DNA from: Rudaea sp.
GTDB taxonomy: Bacteria > Pseudomonadota > Gammaproteobacteria > Xanthomonadales > Rhodanobacteraceae
Direction: 5' to 3'
Length of the DNA: 55,273 nucleotides
Assembly: GCA_031291055.1 (NCBI GenBank)
Contig: JARLJU010000276.1
Location: 1-55,273, forward strand
Shown here: in pieces, positions 44,190 to 53,052 of the stretch
How positions within the stretch are numbered: the stretch's first letter is position 1
Layout: each line of letters starts with the position of its first letter
Notes under the pieces: model-generated
What the model was told of the DNA's origin: nothing
The model's input: only the letters and a program-made list of their open reading frames with translations
Database searches by the model: none
Made by a program: the position numbers and the translations under genes

Positions 44190-44398
44190 GCGTCGTCCCC
44201 ACGTACGCCTTTGCCTGAAGCATAGGCGGTTGCCCCGCCAGCCGCAATACGCGGCCGGCGGGGAAAGTATACTTGTGGACGGAATGCCGGCGCAAAGCGG
44301 GCCTTTCGGTGGGTGCGGACCGCACCCGGGCAGGCAGGCTCGGCCAAAGCGCAACCTTGCCGCAAGCGGTTTCCGGGCGCAAGCGGCGGGTCGGCACG

Positions 44399-44926
44399 CT
44401 ACTTGTTTTCGGCGATCTTCTTGAGATTGTCCAGACCCGACTGATAGACACCGGCGACCGTGTCGGTCGCAGTCTTGTCGTTTTCATTGTCGCCCGGATT
44501 CTCGCCGGTATTCTTGCGCTTGAATTCGCCCGACCAGATGACTTCGCATTTATCCTTGCCGATCGTCTTGACCGTGAACGCAGAGGTGTAGGCGCTGACC
44601 GGCAGCACACCTTCAAGGATCGTGTATTTGAACGTACGCCCGGAGTCGCTGAAGGCGAGCAGCTTTTCCTTGATCGTTCCGCCACCCTTGAGCGTCAACA
44701 GGCGCACCGCGCCGACCTGATCGTCCTTGCCTTCGACAATCCGATCGGTGTCGACTGCGGGGTGCCAGGCGTTGAGGCCGGCAAAACTCTTCGTCTTGCT
44801 CCATACCGCCGATGCCGGCGCATCGACCGTGATGCTCCTGGTGACCTTGAGGACGGGCGCTGCGGCGGAGCTGGCAGCGGAGAACGTAGACAGAGCGATG
44901 CATACAACCGCGGTGATGCCTTTCAT
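44399..44926 (-). CDS. Secreted SRPBCC (START-like) protein
   Basis: A 175-residue protein with a signal peptide (about 1-23). The mature part is a SRPBCC/polyketide cyclase-like helix-grip domain: SITVDAPASAVWSKTKSFAGLNAWHPAV, RLLTLKGGGTIKEKLLAFSDSGRTFKYTILEG, and C-terminal VAGVYQSGLDNLKKIAENK. Members bind small hydrophobic ligands. The gene stands alone with a 397-base gap to the next plus-strand gene. Confidence 0.83.
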   Translation of the reverse strand: MKGITAVVCIALSTFSAASSAAAPVLKVTRSITVDAPASAVWSKTKSFAGLNAWHPAVDTDRIVEGKDDQVGAVRLLTLKGGGTIKEKLLAFSDSGRTFKYTILEGVLPVSAYTSAFTVKTIGKDKCEVIWSGEFKRKNTGENPGDNENDKTATDTVAGVYQSGLDNLKKIAENK

Positions 44927-45323
44927 GACGGCTCGCCTCTCTCGGGAATGAGAACGGTCGGTCGCCACTGCGTCGTGCCCGCAAGCCGGCGAATACGTCC
45001 CCGCCGAACAAATATGGCACAGCGCCCGCAGCGGCGGAAGCGGGTGCAGCGACGATTGCGCCGCGCGGTTCGGGACTGTTCCATTCCTGACACAGGTTTG
45101 GTCCATGGTCGAGCCGTATCGCGCTGCGCGGGCGCGTCATTAGGATGGCAACGGGCGGTCCTGTTCATTTTTTGGAAGTGTGGAATATCGACGTCGCCGA
45201 GGCGCGACATTCTCGCCGGCGTCATGCCAGGTTCATCCCGCCGTCACAGTTGGCCTCTATGGTTTGCATCCCGGATGCCGAGCGCGGCACCCGCGTATTT
45301 CCAGCCAGCGGAGTCCATCCATC

Positions 45324-46946
45324 ATGCGTAACGCCATTGCCACAGCGGTCCTGATTGCGCTGGGCGGAGTTTGCCAGACAGACGCACAAGCCTTGTCCGC
45401 CGAGTTCTATCCCACCGGAACGCCGATCAAGCACGTGGTTGTGATCTTCCAGGAAAACGTTTCCTTCGATCACTACTTCGGCACGTATCCGAATGCGGCC
45501 AATCTCCCCGGCGAGCCACCCTTCGTCGCATTGCCGGATACGCCCTCGGTCAACGGCTTGAGCACGGCGCTGCTCGACAACAATCCGACTGCCAGCAACA
45601 GCGCGAACGGCACAGGCGCGACCAACCCGTTCCGGCTCAGCCCGGCGCAGGCATCCACCGCCGACCAGGATCACGACTACACGCCCGAGCAACAGGCCTT
45701 GCACACCGGACTCATGGACGCGTTCCCGCAATACACCGGTGCCGGTGGAACGGCGCTCGGCGGCCCGGTGCCGGCCAATTCGCCGGCGATCTTCAGCACG
45801 CCCGGCCTGGTCATGGGCTACTACGACGGCAACACCGTCACCGCGCTCTGGCACTACGCACAGCATTTTGCGCTGAGCGACAATTCCTACAACACCACGT
45901 TCGGTCCGTCCTCGCCCGGCGCGCTGAATCTGATCTCCGGACAAACCAATGGCGTCATTGCCACGCTCAACGGTACCGGCGACGAGACCGACGACGGCAA
46001 TGGCGGGCTGACGCTGATCAGCGATGCCGACCCGATCGGCGATGTCTGTTCGGCTTCCAGCGGCAACCAGGTCACGATGGGCGGCAAGAATATCGGCGAT
46101 CTGCTCAATGCGGCGAACGTCAGCTGGGGATTTTTTTCCGGCGGCTTCAATCTGAACACCGTCAACGCCGACGGCTCCACCGGCTGCAACCGCACCACGA
46201 CCTCGGCCGTGACCGGGGTGAAGAAGAAGGACTACATCCCGCATCACCAGCCGTTCCAGTACTACGCCTCGACCGCGAACCCGAATCACACCAGGCCCAG
46301 TTCGGTGTCGAGCATCGGCCATGCCGGCGACGCCGCGAACCATCAGTACGACATCAATGATCTTTTCAGCGTTGGCGCCGACAACAACCTGCCGGCGGTA
46401 ACGTATATCAAGGCGCCCGGCTACCAGGACGGTCACGCCGGCTATTCCGATCCGCTTGACGAGCAGGCCTTTGTCACGCGCGTGGTCAACTACCTGCAAT
46501 CGCTGCCAAGCTGGCGTACGACGGCGATCATCATCGCCTACGACGATTCGGATGGCTGGTACGACCACCAGATGCCGCCGATCGTGAACCAGTCCAGTGC
46601 CCCCGACGACGCGCTGACCGGCACCGGTGCCTGCGGCAACGGCGTTGGTGCGCTGCCCGGACTGGTCGCGGCGCACGCGCAGGGTCGCTGCGGTTACGGT
46701 CCGCGCCTGCCGCTGCTGGTGATCTCGCCCTGGGCCAAGCGCAACTACGTCGACCATGCGGTCACCGACCAGACCTCGATTCTGCGCTTCATCGAAGACA
46801 ACTGGCTCAAGGGTACGCGCGTCGGCCAGGGATCGTTCGATGCGGTCGCGGGCTCGCTCAACAACATGTTCGATTTCACCGGGCCGTTCAACGACAACCT
46901 GATCCTCGACCAGAACGGCGAACCGTTGCAATTCCCGACTTTCTGA
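45324..46946 (+). CDS. Phospholipase C/acid phosphatase-family esterase
   Basis: A 540-residue secreted enzyme with a Sec signal peptide (about 1-22). The N-terminal motif VVVIFQENVSFDHYFGTYP supplies Glu/Asn metal ligands of the alkaline-phosphatase-like phosphoesterase superfamily, as in AcpA and non-haemolytic PLC. The second metal-binding block is IIIAYDDSDGWYDHQMPP. The central NTTFGPSSPGALNLISG carries the nucleophile region. The enzyme has no C-terminal PLC beta domains, so it is closer to the AcpA-type phosphatases. A hairpin follows its stop. Confidence 0.88.
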   Translation: MRNAIATAVLIALGGVCQTDAQALSAEFYPTGTPIKHVVVIFQENVSFDHYFGTYPNAANLPGEPPFVALPDTPSVNGLSTALLDNNPTASNSANGTGATNPFRLSPAQASTADQDHDYTPEQQALHTGLMDAFPQYTGAGGTALGGPVPANSPAIFSTPGLVMGYYDGNTVTALWHYAQHFALSDNSYNTTFGPSSPGALNLISGQTNGVIATLNGTGDETDDGNGGLTLISDADPIGDVCSASSGNQVTMGGKNIGDLLNAANVSWGFFSGGFNLNTVNADGSTGCNRTTTSAVTGVKKKDYIPHHQPFQYYASTANPNHTRPSSVSSIGHAGDAANHQYDINDLFSVGADNNLPAVTYIKAPGYQDGHAGYSDPLDEQAFVTRVVNYLQSLPSWRTTAIIIAYDDSDGWYDHQMPPIVNQSSAPDDALTGTGACGNGVGALPGLVAAHAQGRCGYGPRLPLLVISPWAKRNYVDHAVTDQTSILRFIEDNWLKGTRVGQGSFDAVAGSLNNMFDFTGPFNDNLILDQNGEPLQFPTF

Positions 46947-46979
46947 GCGCGACCACAATTCATCGCCATCCATGTCGAT

Positions 46980-47012
46980 ACCCGGCAGACGCACGCAATG
47001 CGCCTGCCGGGT
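46980..47012 (+). terminator. Hairpin after phosphoesterase gene
   Basis: ACCCGGCAG (46980-46988) and CTGCCGGGT (47004-47012) form a perfect 9-bp stem with a 15-base loop, 34 bases after the stop codon. No U-run follows. It would also lie inside the frame opened by ATG 46972, which argues against that start for the next gene. Confidence 0.5.
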
Positions 47013-47064
47013 GCGTTCTGGATGTGCCGCATTGTGGACATTTGCGCTTTCTTCAGGATTGATC

Positions 47065-48678
47065 TTGCCGATTTCACGCCGATCGCTGCTGTATGCCGCC
47101 GGTCTCGGGCTGGCCGGCTTCGGCGCGCGCCGGCCGGCATACGCTCACCCGACGTTGCTACTTGCGCCGCCACCAGCGGCGCTTGATCCGCACACGCTGA
47201 CGCCGTTCGTCGATCCGCTGCCGGTTCCGGCCATTGCGCGTGCCGAAGGTCTGCGCCCCGACCCCGTCAATCCGGCGCAACGACTGCCGTACTATCGGAT
47301 CGCCCTGCAGACTTGCATGCTGCGCGTGCATCGCGATCTGGCGCCGACGCGCATGTGGGGCTTCGCCGGCGCTGTTCCCGGCCCCACTTTCGAGACTCGC
47401 CGCGGCGAAGGCCTGCTGGTCGAGTGGGTGAATGCGCTGCCGGAGAAACATCTGCTGCCGGTCGATCACAGCATCCACGGCGCCGAGGCCGAATTGCCGG
47501 AAGTGCGCGCGGTCGTTCATCTGCACGGTGCCAAGGCGGCGCCGGAAAGCGACGGTTATCCGGAAGCATGGTACCCCCCTGGGACATCGGCGCTGTGTCA
47601 CTACCCCAATGCGCAGGACGCCGCGATGCTGTGGTATCACGATCACACGCTCGGCATCAATCGCCTGAATGTATACGCCGGGCTGCTCGGTACGTTCTTC
47701 ATCCGCGACGACGACGAAGATGCGTTGAGCCTGCCGAAAGGCAAGCATGAAATACCGCTGATCGTGTTCGATCGCATGTTCGGCCGCGACGGCCAGCTGT
47801 ATTATCCGGTGTCGGCGGACCCGCAATCGCCATGGATGCCGGAGTTTTTCGGCGACGCAGTGCTGATCAACGGCAAGCTGTTGCCGTATCTTGACGTGGA
47901 ACCGCGCAAATACCGCTTGCGCATGCTCAATGCCGCGAACGCGCGCTTTTTCCACTTTTCCATTTCCGCCGATGTGCCGTTCCACCAGATCGGCAGCGAC
48001 CAGGGATTGCTGTCCGCGCCGGTTACGCTGAAGTACCTGTCGCTGGCGCCAGGCGAGCGGGCGGATGTGATCGTCGATTTCAGCGGCCTGCACGGCAAGC
48101 GCATCACATTGAAGAACGATATCCAGGATATTCTGCAATTCCGCGTCGGCGCCCATTCCGGGCGGGATGAAAGCGTCTTGCCCGCGTCCTTGCGTCCGCT
48201 TGTTCGCACGCCGGAAAGTGCAGCGATCAGGACCCGCGACCTGACCCTGGACGAAGTCGACAACCTGGTCGGCGAGTCGGCCACGATGATGCTCAACGGC
48301 ACGCATTGGTGCATGCCGATCACGGAGAACCCGGTCCTCGACACCGTGGAAATCTGGAATCTGATCAACCTGACCGACGATGCACACCCGATTCATCTGC
48401 ATCTGGTGCGCTTCCAGATTCTGGACCGGCGCCGTTTCGCCGTCGACGAATACATGACGAAGAAAACCGTTCGCCATACCGGCCACGCCATCGCGCCCGA
48501 GCCGGGTGAGGCCGGCTGGAAGGACACCGTGCGCGCCGATCCCGGCATGATCACGCGCATCATCGTGCGCTTTGAAGGTTTCGCCGGCCGCTACGTCTGG
48601 CACTGCCATATCCTCGAGCACGAGGACAACGAAATGATGCGGCCGTTTCAGGTCTTGCCGGCACCGGCCAACGCGTGA
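47065..48678 (+). CDS. Multicopper oxidase (CotA/bilirubin oxidase-like)
   Basis: A 537-residue secreted copper oxidase. A Tat-like signal (ISRRSLLYAAGLGLAGFG) precedes three cupredoxin domains. Copper motifs are HLHG (VVHLHGAKA), WYHDHTLG, HPIHLHLV and HCHILEHED. These sit in the normal order for a laccase with type 1, 2 and 3 sites. I chose TTG 47065 because it directly precedes the Tat signal and follows AGGA by 6 bases; ATG 46972 lies within the hairpin region and would add an odd N-terminus. It is flanked by two phosphoesterase genes on the same strand. Confidence 0.88.
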   Translation: MPISRRSLLYAAGLGLAGFGARRPAYAHPTLLLAPPPAALDPHTLTPFVDPLPVPAIARAEGLRPDPVNPAQRLPYYRIALQTCMLRVHRDLAPTRMWGFAGAVPGPTFETRRGEGLLVEWVNALPEKHLLPVDHSIHGAEAELPEVRAVVHLHGAKAAPESDGYPEAWYPPGTSALCHYPNAQDAAMLWYHDHTLGINRLNVYAGLLGTFFIRDDDEDALSLPKGKHEIPLIVFDRMFGRDGQLYYPVSADPQSPWMPEFFGDAVLINGKLLPYLDVEPRKYRLRMLNAANARFFHFSISADVPFHQIGSDQGLLSAPVTLKYLSLAPGERADVIVDFSGLHGKRITLKNDIQDILQFRVGAHSGRDESVLPASLRPLVRTPESAAIRTRDLTLDEVDNLVGESATMMLNGTHWCMPITENPVLDTVEIWNLINLTDDAHPIHLHLVRFQILDRRRFAVDEYMTKKTVRHTGHAIAPEPGEAGWKDTVRADPGMITRIIVRFEGFAGRYVWHCHILEHEDNEMMRPFQVLPAPANA

Positions 48679-48785
48679 CGGTGTCTTCATGCCGCAACCG
48701 AATGTTCATGCAACTGCAAGCGTTCGTTAATCGTCGGGTCAACGCCGACTGACACGCTGTACGCCTCTCATTCCCGGGCGCACTC

Positions 48786-50252
48786 GTGGGCAGGATTTCG
48801 CGGCGTACGTTTCTCGGCATGTCCGCGGCGACCGCCGGGGCGGCGGCATTCGGAAAACTGCCTTCCGCCTTGCGTGCCGCACGCGCTGTCGCACCGATTG
48901 GCGACTCCATTTTCTCGATCAGGCACGTCGTCATCCTGATGCAGGAGAATCGCTCGTTCGATCACTACTTCGGCACGCTGCGCGGAGTGCGCGGTTTTGA
49001 TGATCCCAACGCATTGCGGCTGCGCAACGGCAACTCGGTCTTCAGTCAACCAGGATTGCAGGGACAGGCTGCTAACGTCACTCCCTTTCATCTCAACGGC
49101 AAGGCAGATGCGCCGTGCGTCGCCAATCTGGATCATAGCTGGAATGGCACGCATGCTGCCTGGAATGGCGGGGAATACGATGCCTGGGTCAGGGCGAAGG
49201 GCGCGGCGACGATGGGCTATCTGACTCGCGTTGATCTGCCTTTCCACTATGCGCTGGCCGACGGCTTCACGATCTGCGACAACTACTTCTGCTCGGTGAT
49301 GGGACCGACCAACCCCAATCGCCTGTATCTGTGGAGCGGGACGATCGACGCAGAAGCTCTTGCCGGTGGACCGGCGATCGACAATACCGGAAGGCGTCTT
49401 GGCTGGACGACCTATCCGGAGCGATTGCAGGCAGCCGGGGTCGACTGGAAGGTCTATCAGAACGCGCAGGACAATTTCGATGACAATGCGCTTGCCTGGT
49501 TCAGCCGCTACCAGGATGCGCAGCCGGGCATGCCGCTGTACGACCGCGGCATGAACTCGGTGCCGGCAGTAACGGGTGTGACCGGCAACGACATCGTCGC
49601 CGCGATTCGAAGCGACGCGCTGAACGGCACGCTGCCGCTGGTGTCCTGGGTCGTGGCGCCGGAGGAGTGCAGCGAACATCCGGGTTCCACACCGGCACGC
49701 GGGGCAGAGTTCATCGCCGGCGTGCTGTCTGCGCTGAGCGCAGATCCGGACGTCTGGGCGTCTACCGTCCTGCTGGTCAACTATGACGAAAACGATGGCT
49801 TCTTCGATCACGTCCCGCCACCCGTTCCTGCGCCGGGTACGCCGGGCGAATTCGTCAACGGCCTGCCGATCGGTCTCGGCCCACGCGTGCCGATGTTCGT
49901 GGTGTCACCGTGGAGCCGTGGCGGCTACGTGTGTTCCGAAGTGTTCGACCACACCTCGGTGATCCGCTTTCTCGAAGTCCTGACCGGCGTCATCGAACCG
50001 AACATATCGCCGTGGCGGCGCCAGGTCTGCGGCGACCTGACGTCCGCCTTCGACTTCTCCACGCCGGTGACCAGCCTGCCGGCGTTGCCGCCGACGAGCG
50101 CGCTCGCCGCGCAAGCATGCGACCAATGTCTGGACGCTTCGGTTCCCGCACCCTCATCGAGAGTACAAACGGCGTTGCAGGAACCCGGCAGCCGGCCCTC
50201 GCGAACGCTGCCGTATCCAACTGACACCACCACGGACTGCGCAAATTCCTGA
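48786..50252 (+). CDS. Phospholipase C-type phosphoesterase, short form
   Basis: A 488-residue Tat-exported enzyme (signal RRTFLGMSAATAGAAAF). The start codon is GTG. The catalytic core is of the non-haemolytic PLC type: HVVILMQENRSFDHYFGTL, FCSVMGPTNPNRLYLWSGT and LLVNYDENDGFFDHVPPP. It ends soon after the core, with a Pro/Ser-rich tail. Typical plcN proteins are about 690 residues and carry two C-terminal beta domains, absent here. Related short PLCs exist, so this need not be a deletion. It converges on the phosphate transporter gene. Confidence 0.88.
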   Translation: MGRISRRTFLGMSAATAGAAAFGKLPSALRAARAVAPIGDSIFSIRHVVILMQENRSFDHYFGTLRGVRGFDDPNALRLRNGNSVFSQPGLQGQAANVTPFHLNGKADAPCVANLDHSWNGTHAAWNGGEYDAWVRAKGAATMGYLTRVDLPFHYALADGFTICDNYFCSVMGPTNPNRLYLWSGTIDAEALAGGPAIDNTGRRLGWTTYPERLQAAGVDWKVYQNAQDNFDDNALAWFSRYQDAQPGMPLYDRGMNSVPAVTGVTGNDIVAAIRSDALNGTLPLVSWVVAPEECSEHPGSTPARGAEFIAGVLSALSADPDVWASTVLLVNYDENDGFFDHVPPPVPAPGTPGEFVNGLPIGLGPRVPMFVVSPWSRGGYVCSEVFDHTSVIRFLEVLTGVIEPNISPWRRQVCGDLTSAFDFSTPVTSLPALPPTSALAAQACDQCLDASVPAPSSRVQTALQEPGSRPSRTLPYPTDTTTDCANS

Positions 50253-50260
50253 GCGTGCCA

Positions 50261-51754
50261 CTACTGCATGCCGAGCAACCGGAACACGACGAACAAGCCG
50301 GCGGCGAACAGCGAAGCGCCGAGGAATACGCAAACCGGCAGCGTCAATACCCAGGCGAGCACGATATTGCGCACCGTATCCTTTTGCAGGCCGGACTTGT
50401 TCGCAACCATCGTTCCGGCGATGCCGGAGGACAGGATATGCGTCGTGCTCACTGGCAGGCCCAGTGCGTCGGCGGCACTGATCGTCGCCATTGTCACGAG
50501 TTCGGCGGAAGCACCCTGCGCGTAGCTCAGATGCGCCTTGCCGATTTTTTCTCCGACGGTGACAACGATGCGCTTCCACCCGATCATCGTGCCCAGTCCC
50601 AGCGCCAAGGCAACCAGTGCCTTCACCCAGGTGGGAATGAACATCGTTGCTCCCTTGAGCTGATCCTTGAATGCGCCCAGAACTTGCTTGTCGTCGCCAC
50701 CGAACGCCGCGCCTTTCAGCAACTTGTTGAGCGACTCCGACACAAGGTAGATCGAGCTGCGCACTTCTCGGCGCGAGTCCTGCGGAATGTCATTGAGCGA
50801 TTTGATATTGACGAGCGCTGCATCGATCTGATGGCTCTTTGCGTCCAGCGCCGCGAGCGTGTTGTCGGCGACCGTGCCGGAGCGCAGATACGCCGACAGC
50901 GCATCCTGCGACGCCTTGGCGTCCATTGTGAAGTTGCGCGCGCCGGGTTGCCGATCCAGGATCGCCAGACTTGCGTGCGATGTCGCGCTGAGCCTGCTGA
51001 CAGCCTCGGCGTCGCTGGCAAGGTTGAGTGCGTAAACGGAGGGTACGATGCCGATCAGGATCAGCATGATCAAACCCATGCCCTTCTGGCCGTCGTTGGA
51101 GCCGTGCGCGAAGCTCACGCCGGTGCAAGTCAGCACCAGCAGCGAGCGAATCCATAGAGGGGGTGGCGTGTTGCCTTCGGGTGATTGGTACAACGCCGGA
51201 TTCTTGATCAGCAATTTGGCGAGCAAGAGCAGCAGGCCCGCGGCAACGAATCCGATGATCGGCGAAACGACGAGCGCTGTCGCCGTATCGGAAACCTTGG
51301 CCCAGTTTACGCCCTCGCCGAATTTGGCCGTTGAGGAAAGGTAGGAGTTCATCAGACCGACGCCGACGATCGAGCCGATCAGCGTATGCGAACTGGATGC
51401 CGGTAGACCGAAATACCAGGTTCCCACGTTCCAGATGATCGCCGACAGCAGCAGCGCGAAGACCATCGCGAAACCCGCGCCGGAGCCGACGTTGACGATC
51501 AACTCCACCGGCAGCAGCGCGACAATGCCGAAAGCGACCGCACCCGTCGACGTCAGCACACCGAGAAAATTCCACAATCCGGACCAGATCACCGCCTGAT
51601 ATGGTTTCAGCGAATGCGTATAGATCACGGTGGCCACCGCGTTGGCAGTGTCGTGGAATCCGTTGACGAATTCGAAACTCAGCGCCAGCACGAGCGCGCC
51701 GACGAGCAGGCACAGCGTCAATCCGGACAGGGAACCGTCGAATAGGAATTCCAT
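50261..51754 (-). CDS. pit: PiT-family inorganic phosphate transporter
   Basis: A 497-residue polytopic symporter. The two PiT repeats are recognisable: FVNGFHDTANAVATVIYTHSL near the N-terminus and GVSFAHGSNDGQKGMG in the second half. ASSSHTLIGSIVGVG and PVSTTHILSSGIAGT are the paired serine-rich re-entrant segments. A large cytoplasmic loop separates them. ATG 51754 follows AAGGGG. It converges on the second PLC gene, whose product would release phosphate for uptake. Confidence 0.94.
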   Translation of the reverse strand: MEFLFDGSLSGLTLCLLVGALVLALSFEFVNGFHDTANAVATVIYTHSLKPYQAVIWSGLWNFLGVLTSTGAVAFGIVALLPVELIVNVGSGAGFAMVFALLLSAIIWNVGTWYFGLPASSSHTLIGSIVGVGLMNSYLSSTAKFGEGVNWAKVSDTATALVVSPIIGFVAAGLLLLLAKLLIKNPALYQSPEGNTPPPLWIRSLLVLTCTGVSFAHGSNDGQKGMGLIMLILIGIVPSVYALNLASDAEAVSRLSATSHASLAILDRQPGARNFTMDAKASQDALSAYLRSGTVADNTLAALDAKSHQIDAALVNIKSLNDIPQDSRREVRSSIYLVSESLNKLLKGAAFGGDDKQVLGAFKDQLKGATMFIPTWVKALVALALGLGTMIGWKRIVVTVGEKIGKAHLSYAQGASAELVTMATISAADALGLPVSTTHILSSGIAGTMVANKSGLQKDTVRNIVLAWVLTLPVCVFLGASLFAAGLFVVFRLLGMQ

Positions 51755-52052
51755 GCGTCGCCCCTTCAATTTGAGCGATCAGGCTAGGGCGCATTGGTTA
51801 CCAATCGATGACACGGCAGGGATCTCGCGAACCAACACTGCGTCCCAGCGTGATCGCCAATATGCGAGACCGGGCCCCGTCCGCGGTCGAGCCGATGGCA
51901 TCATGGCGTGCGATCGTCATCCAAGTGTCATCCAGGTCGGGAAAACTATGCCGTTGATTGTGTCGAGTCGACCGGGTTGCCTGTCCTCGCGGGCAGGGAA
52001 TTGATCCGCGGTGGCGCCGCGCATCGGCAGAACCGTCAAGGCGAGGGCGACG

Positions 52053-52658
52053 ATGGCGCGAAGCCACCTATCCGAAGTGCGGGCAGCAATCCCACAACGC
52101 GAGCGAGGTGCGATTTGTCCTCGTCGTGTTGTGTGCGCCTTGCTGGTCACACCGTTGCTCGCGCCGTTCTACGCTGCAATATTGTTTGGCCGGCCGTGGG
52201 CGTTGCCCATCGGTGTTCTGCTCAGTTATCCATCCGCGCTTTTCATTGCTGCGCCGTTGCTGGCTATACTGGCGCGGAAACGAAGGGTGAGATGGGGGCA
52301 TTGCCTGGCGATAGGCATGTTGTGCAGCGTATCCGCCATCATCGTTTACACCTGTTGGGACCCATCGCCGCGAGCGGAGGCTTTCGATGCCGCCGATGCG
52401 CTGAGCGTCGTCGCCTGGGGCGCGTTCTCGGGGTTCTGCTTCTGGCTGCTGGGCATCGCTGGCGACTCGCCGGTGACATGGCGCACGCTGGTGAATGGCG
52501 GACTGGGAGACTGCTGGTGCCATCCGTCCGTTGCGGCGGAGAATTCATCAGTCATCGACAACCTGCCTGATCCATCCTCAGCGCCATCGACCAAAATCCG
52601 ATCACCTGCCGCAATCGATGCGCATATGCCGGAACAGAGTTGGGAATCGGCATTGTAG
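52053..52658 (+). CDS. Four-TM hypothetical membrane protein
   Basis: A 201-residue protein with four hydrophobic segments at about residues 27-48, 52-77, 83-103 and 113-135, then a hydrophilic Ser/Pro-rich tail of 60 residues. The ATG 52053 has a GAGGG ribosome site; GTG 52011 would add 14 residues. No family is recognised. It stands between the divergent phosphate transporter and the HAMP kinase. Coding is likely from the hydrophobicity pattern and the ribosome site, but the gene could be a chance frame. Confidence 0.5.
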   Translation: MARSHLSEVRAAIPQRERGAICPRRVVCALLVTPLLAPFYAAILFGRPWALPIGVLLSYPSALFIAAPLLAILARKRRVRWGHCLAIGMLCSVSAIIVYTCWDPSPRAEAFDAADALSVVAWGAFSGFCFWLLGIAGDSPVTWRTLVNGGLGDCWCHPSVAAENSSVIDNLPDPSSAPSTKIRSPAAIDAHMPEQSWESAL

Positions 52659-53052
52659 GCAGCGTGCTCATCGCAGCATCAGCCGATCGTTGAGCGTGAT
52701 CGTAAGCCGCCACTGTTTGCGGCTCGGGCTGCCGTGTGGACTGTAATCGTCGCCGCAGACGAAATTGTTGTTCTCGACCAGGCGCGGCGATCCGGATTGT
52801 GGCCGAGCCCCTAGTCCCTGACCGATGAACCTGGTGGCAGCCACAGGCGAGGGGCGACGCTGCGCGAGCAATGCCGCATTGTAAATTTTGCAATGCCGCT
52901 GCTGTCTCCCGAGGGCTTCTGGGCCGTCAAAAACTCGGCGTATCATCAACCTGTCTCGAACATGTTTCCGCAGTCGATAACGGCATGCTTGTTGAGGTCC
53001 GTGACGTCGCGGAGAACATGTCGTGTGAATGACTTGCATCCGGAGATCATGT
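52659..53052. other. Intergenic region with one inverted repeat
   Basis: A gap of 394 bases before the HAMP-array gene. It contains an inverted repeat GCATTGTAAA/TTTTGCAATGC (52876-52896) with one wobble position. No convincing promoter is seen, but the promoter of the following gene should lie here. Confidence 0.45.

Noticed and set aside
45222..46994. Minus-strand open frame of 590 codons
   Set aside because: It is antisense to the phosphoesterase with intact catalytic motifs; the composition is low-complexity Val/Arg/Gly.
47158..48690. Minus-strand open frame of 510 codons
   Set aside because: It is antisense to the multicopper oxidase, whose four copper motifs are intact on the other strand.
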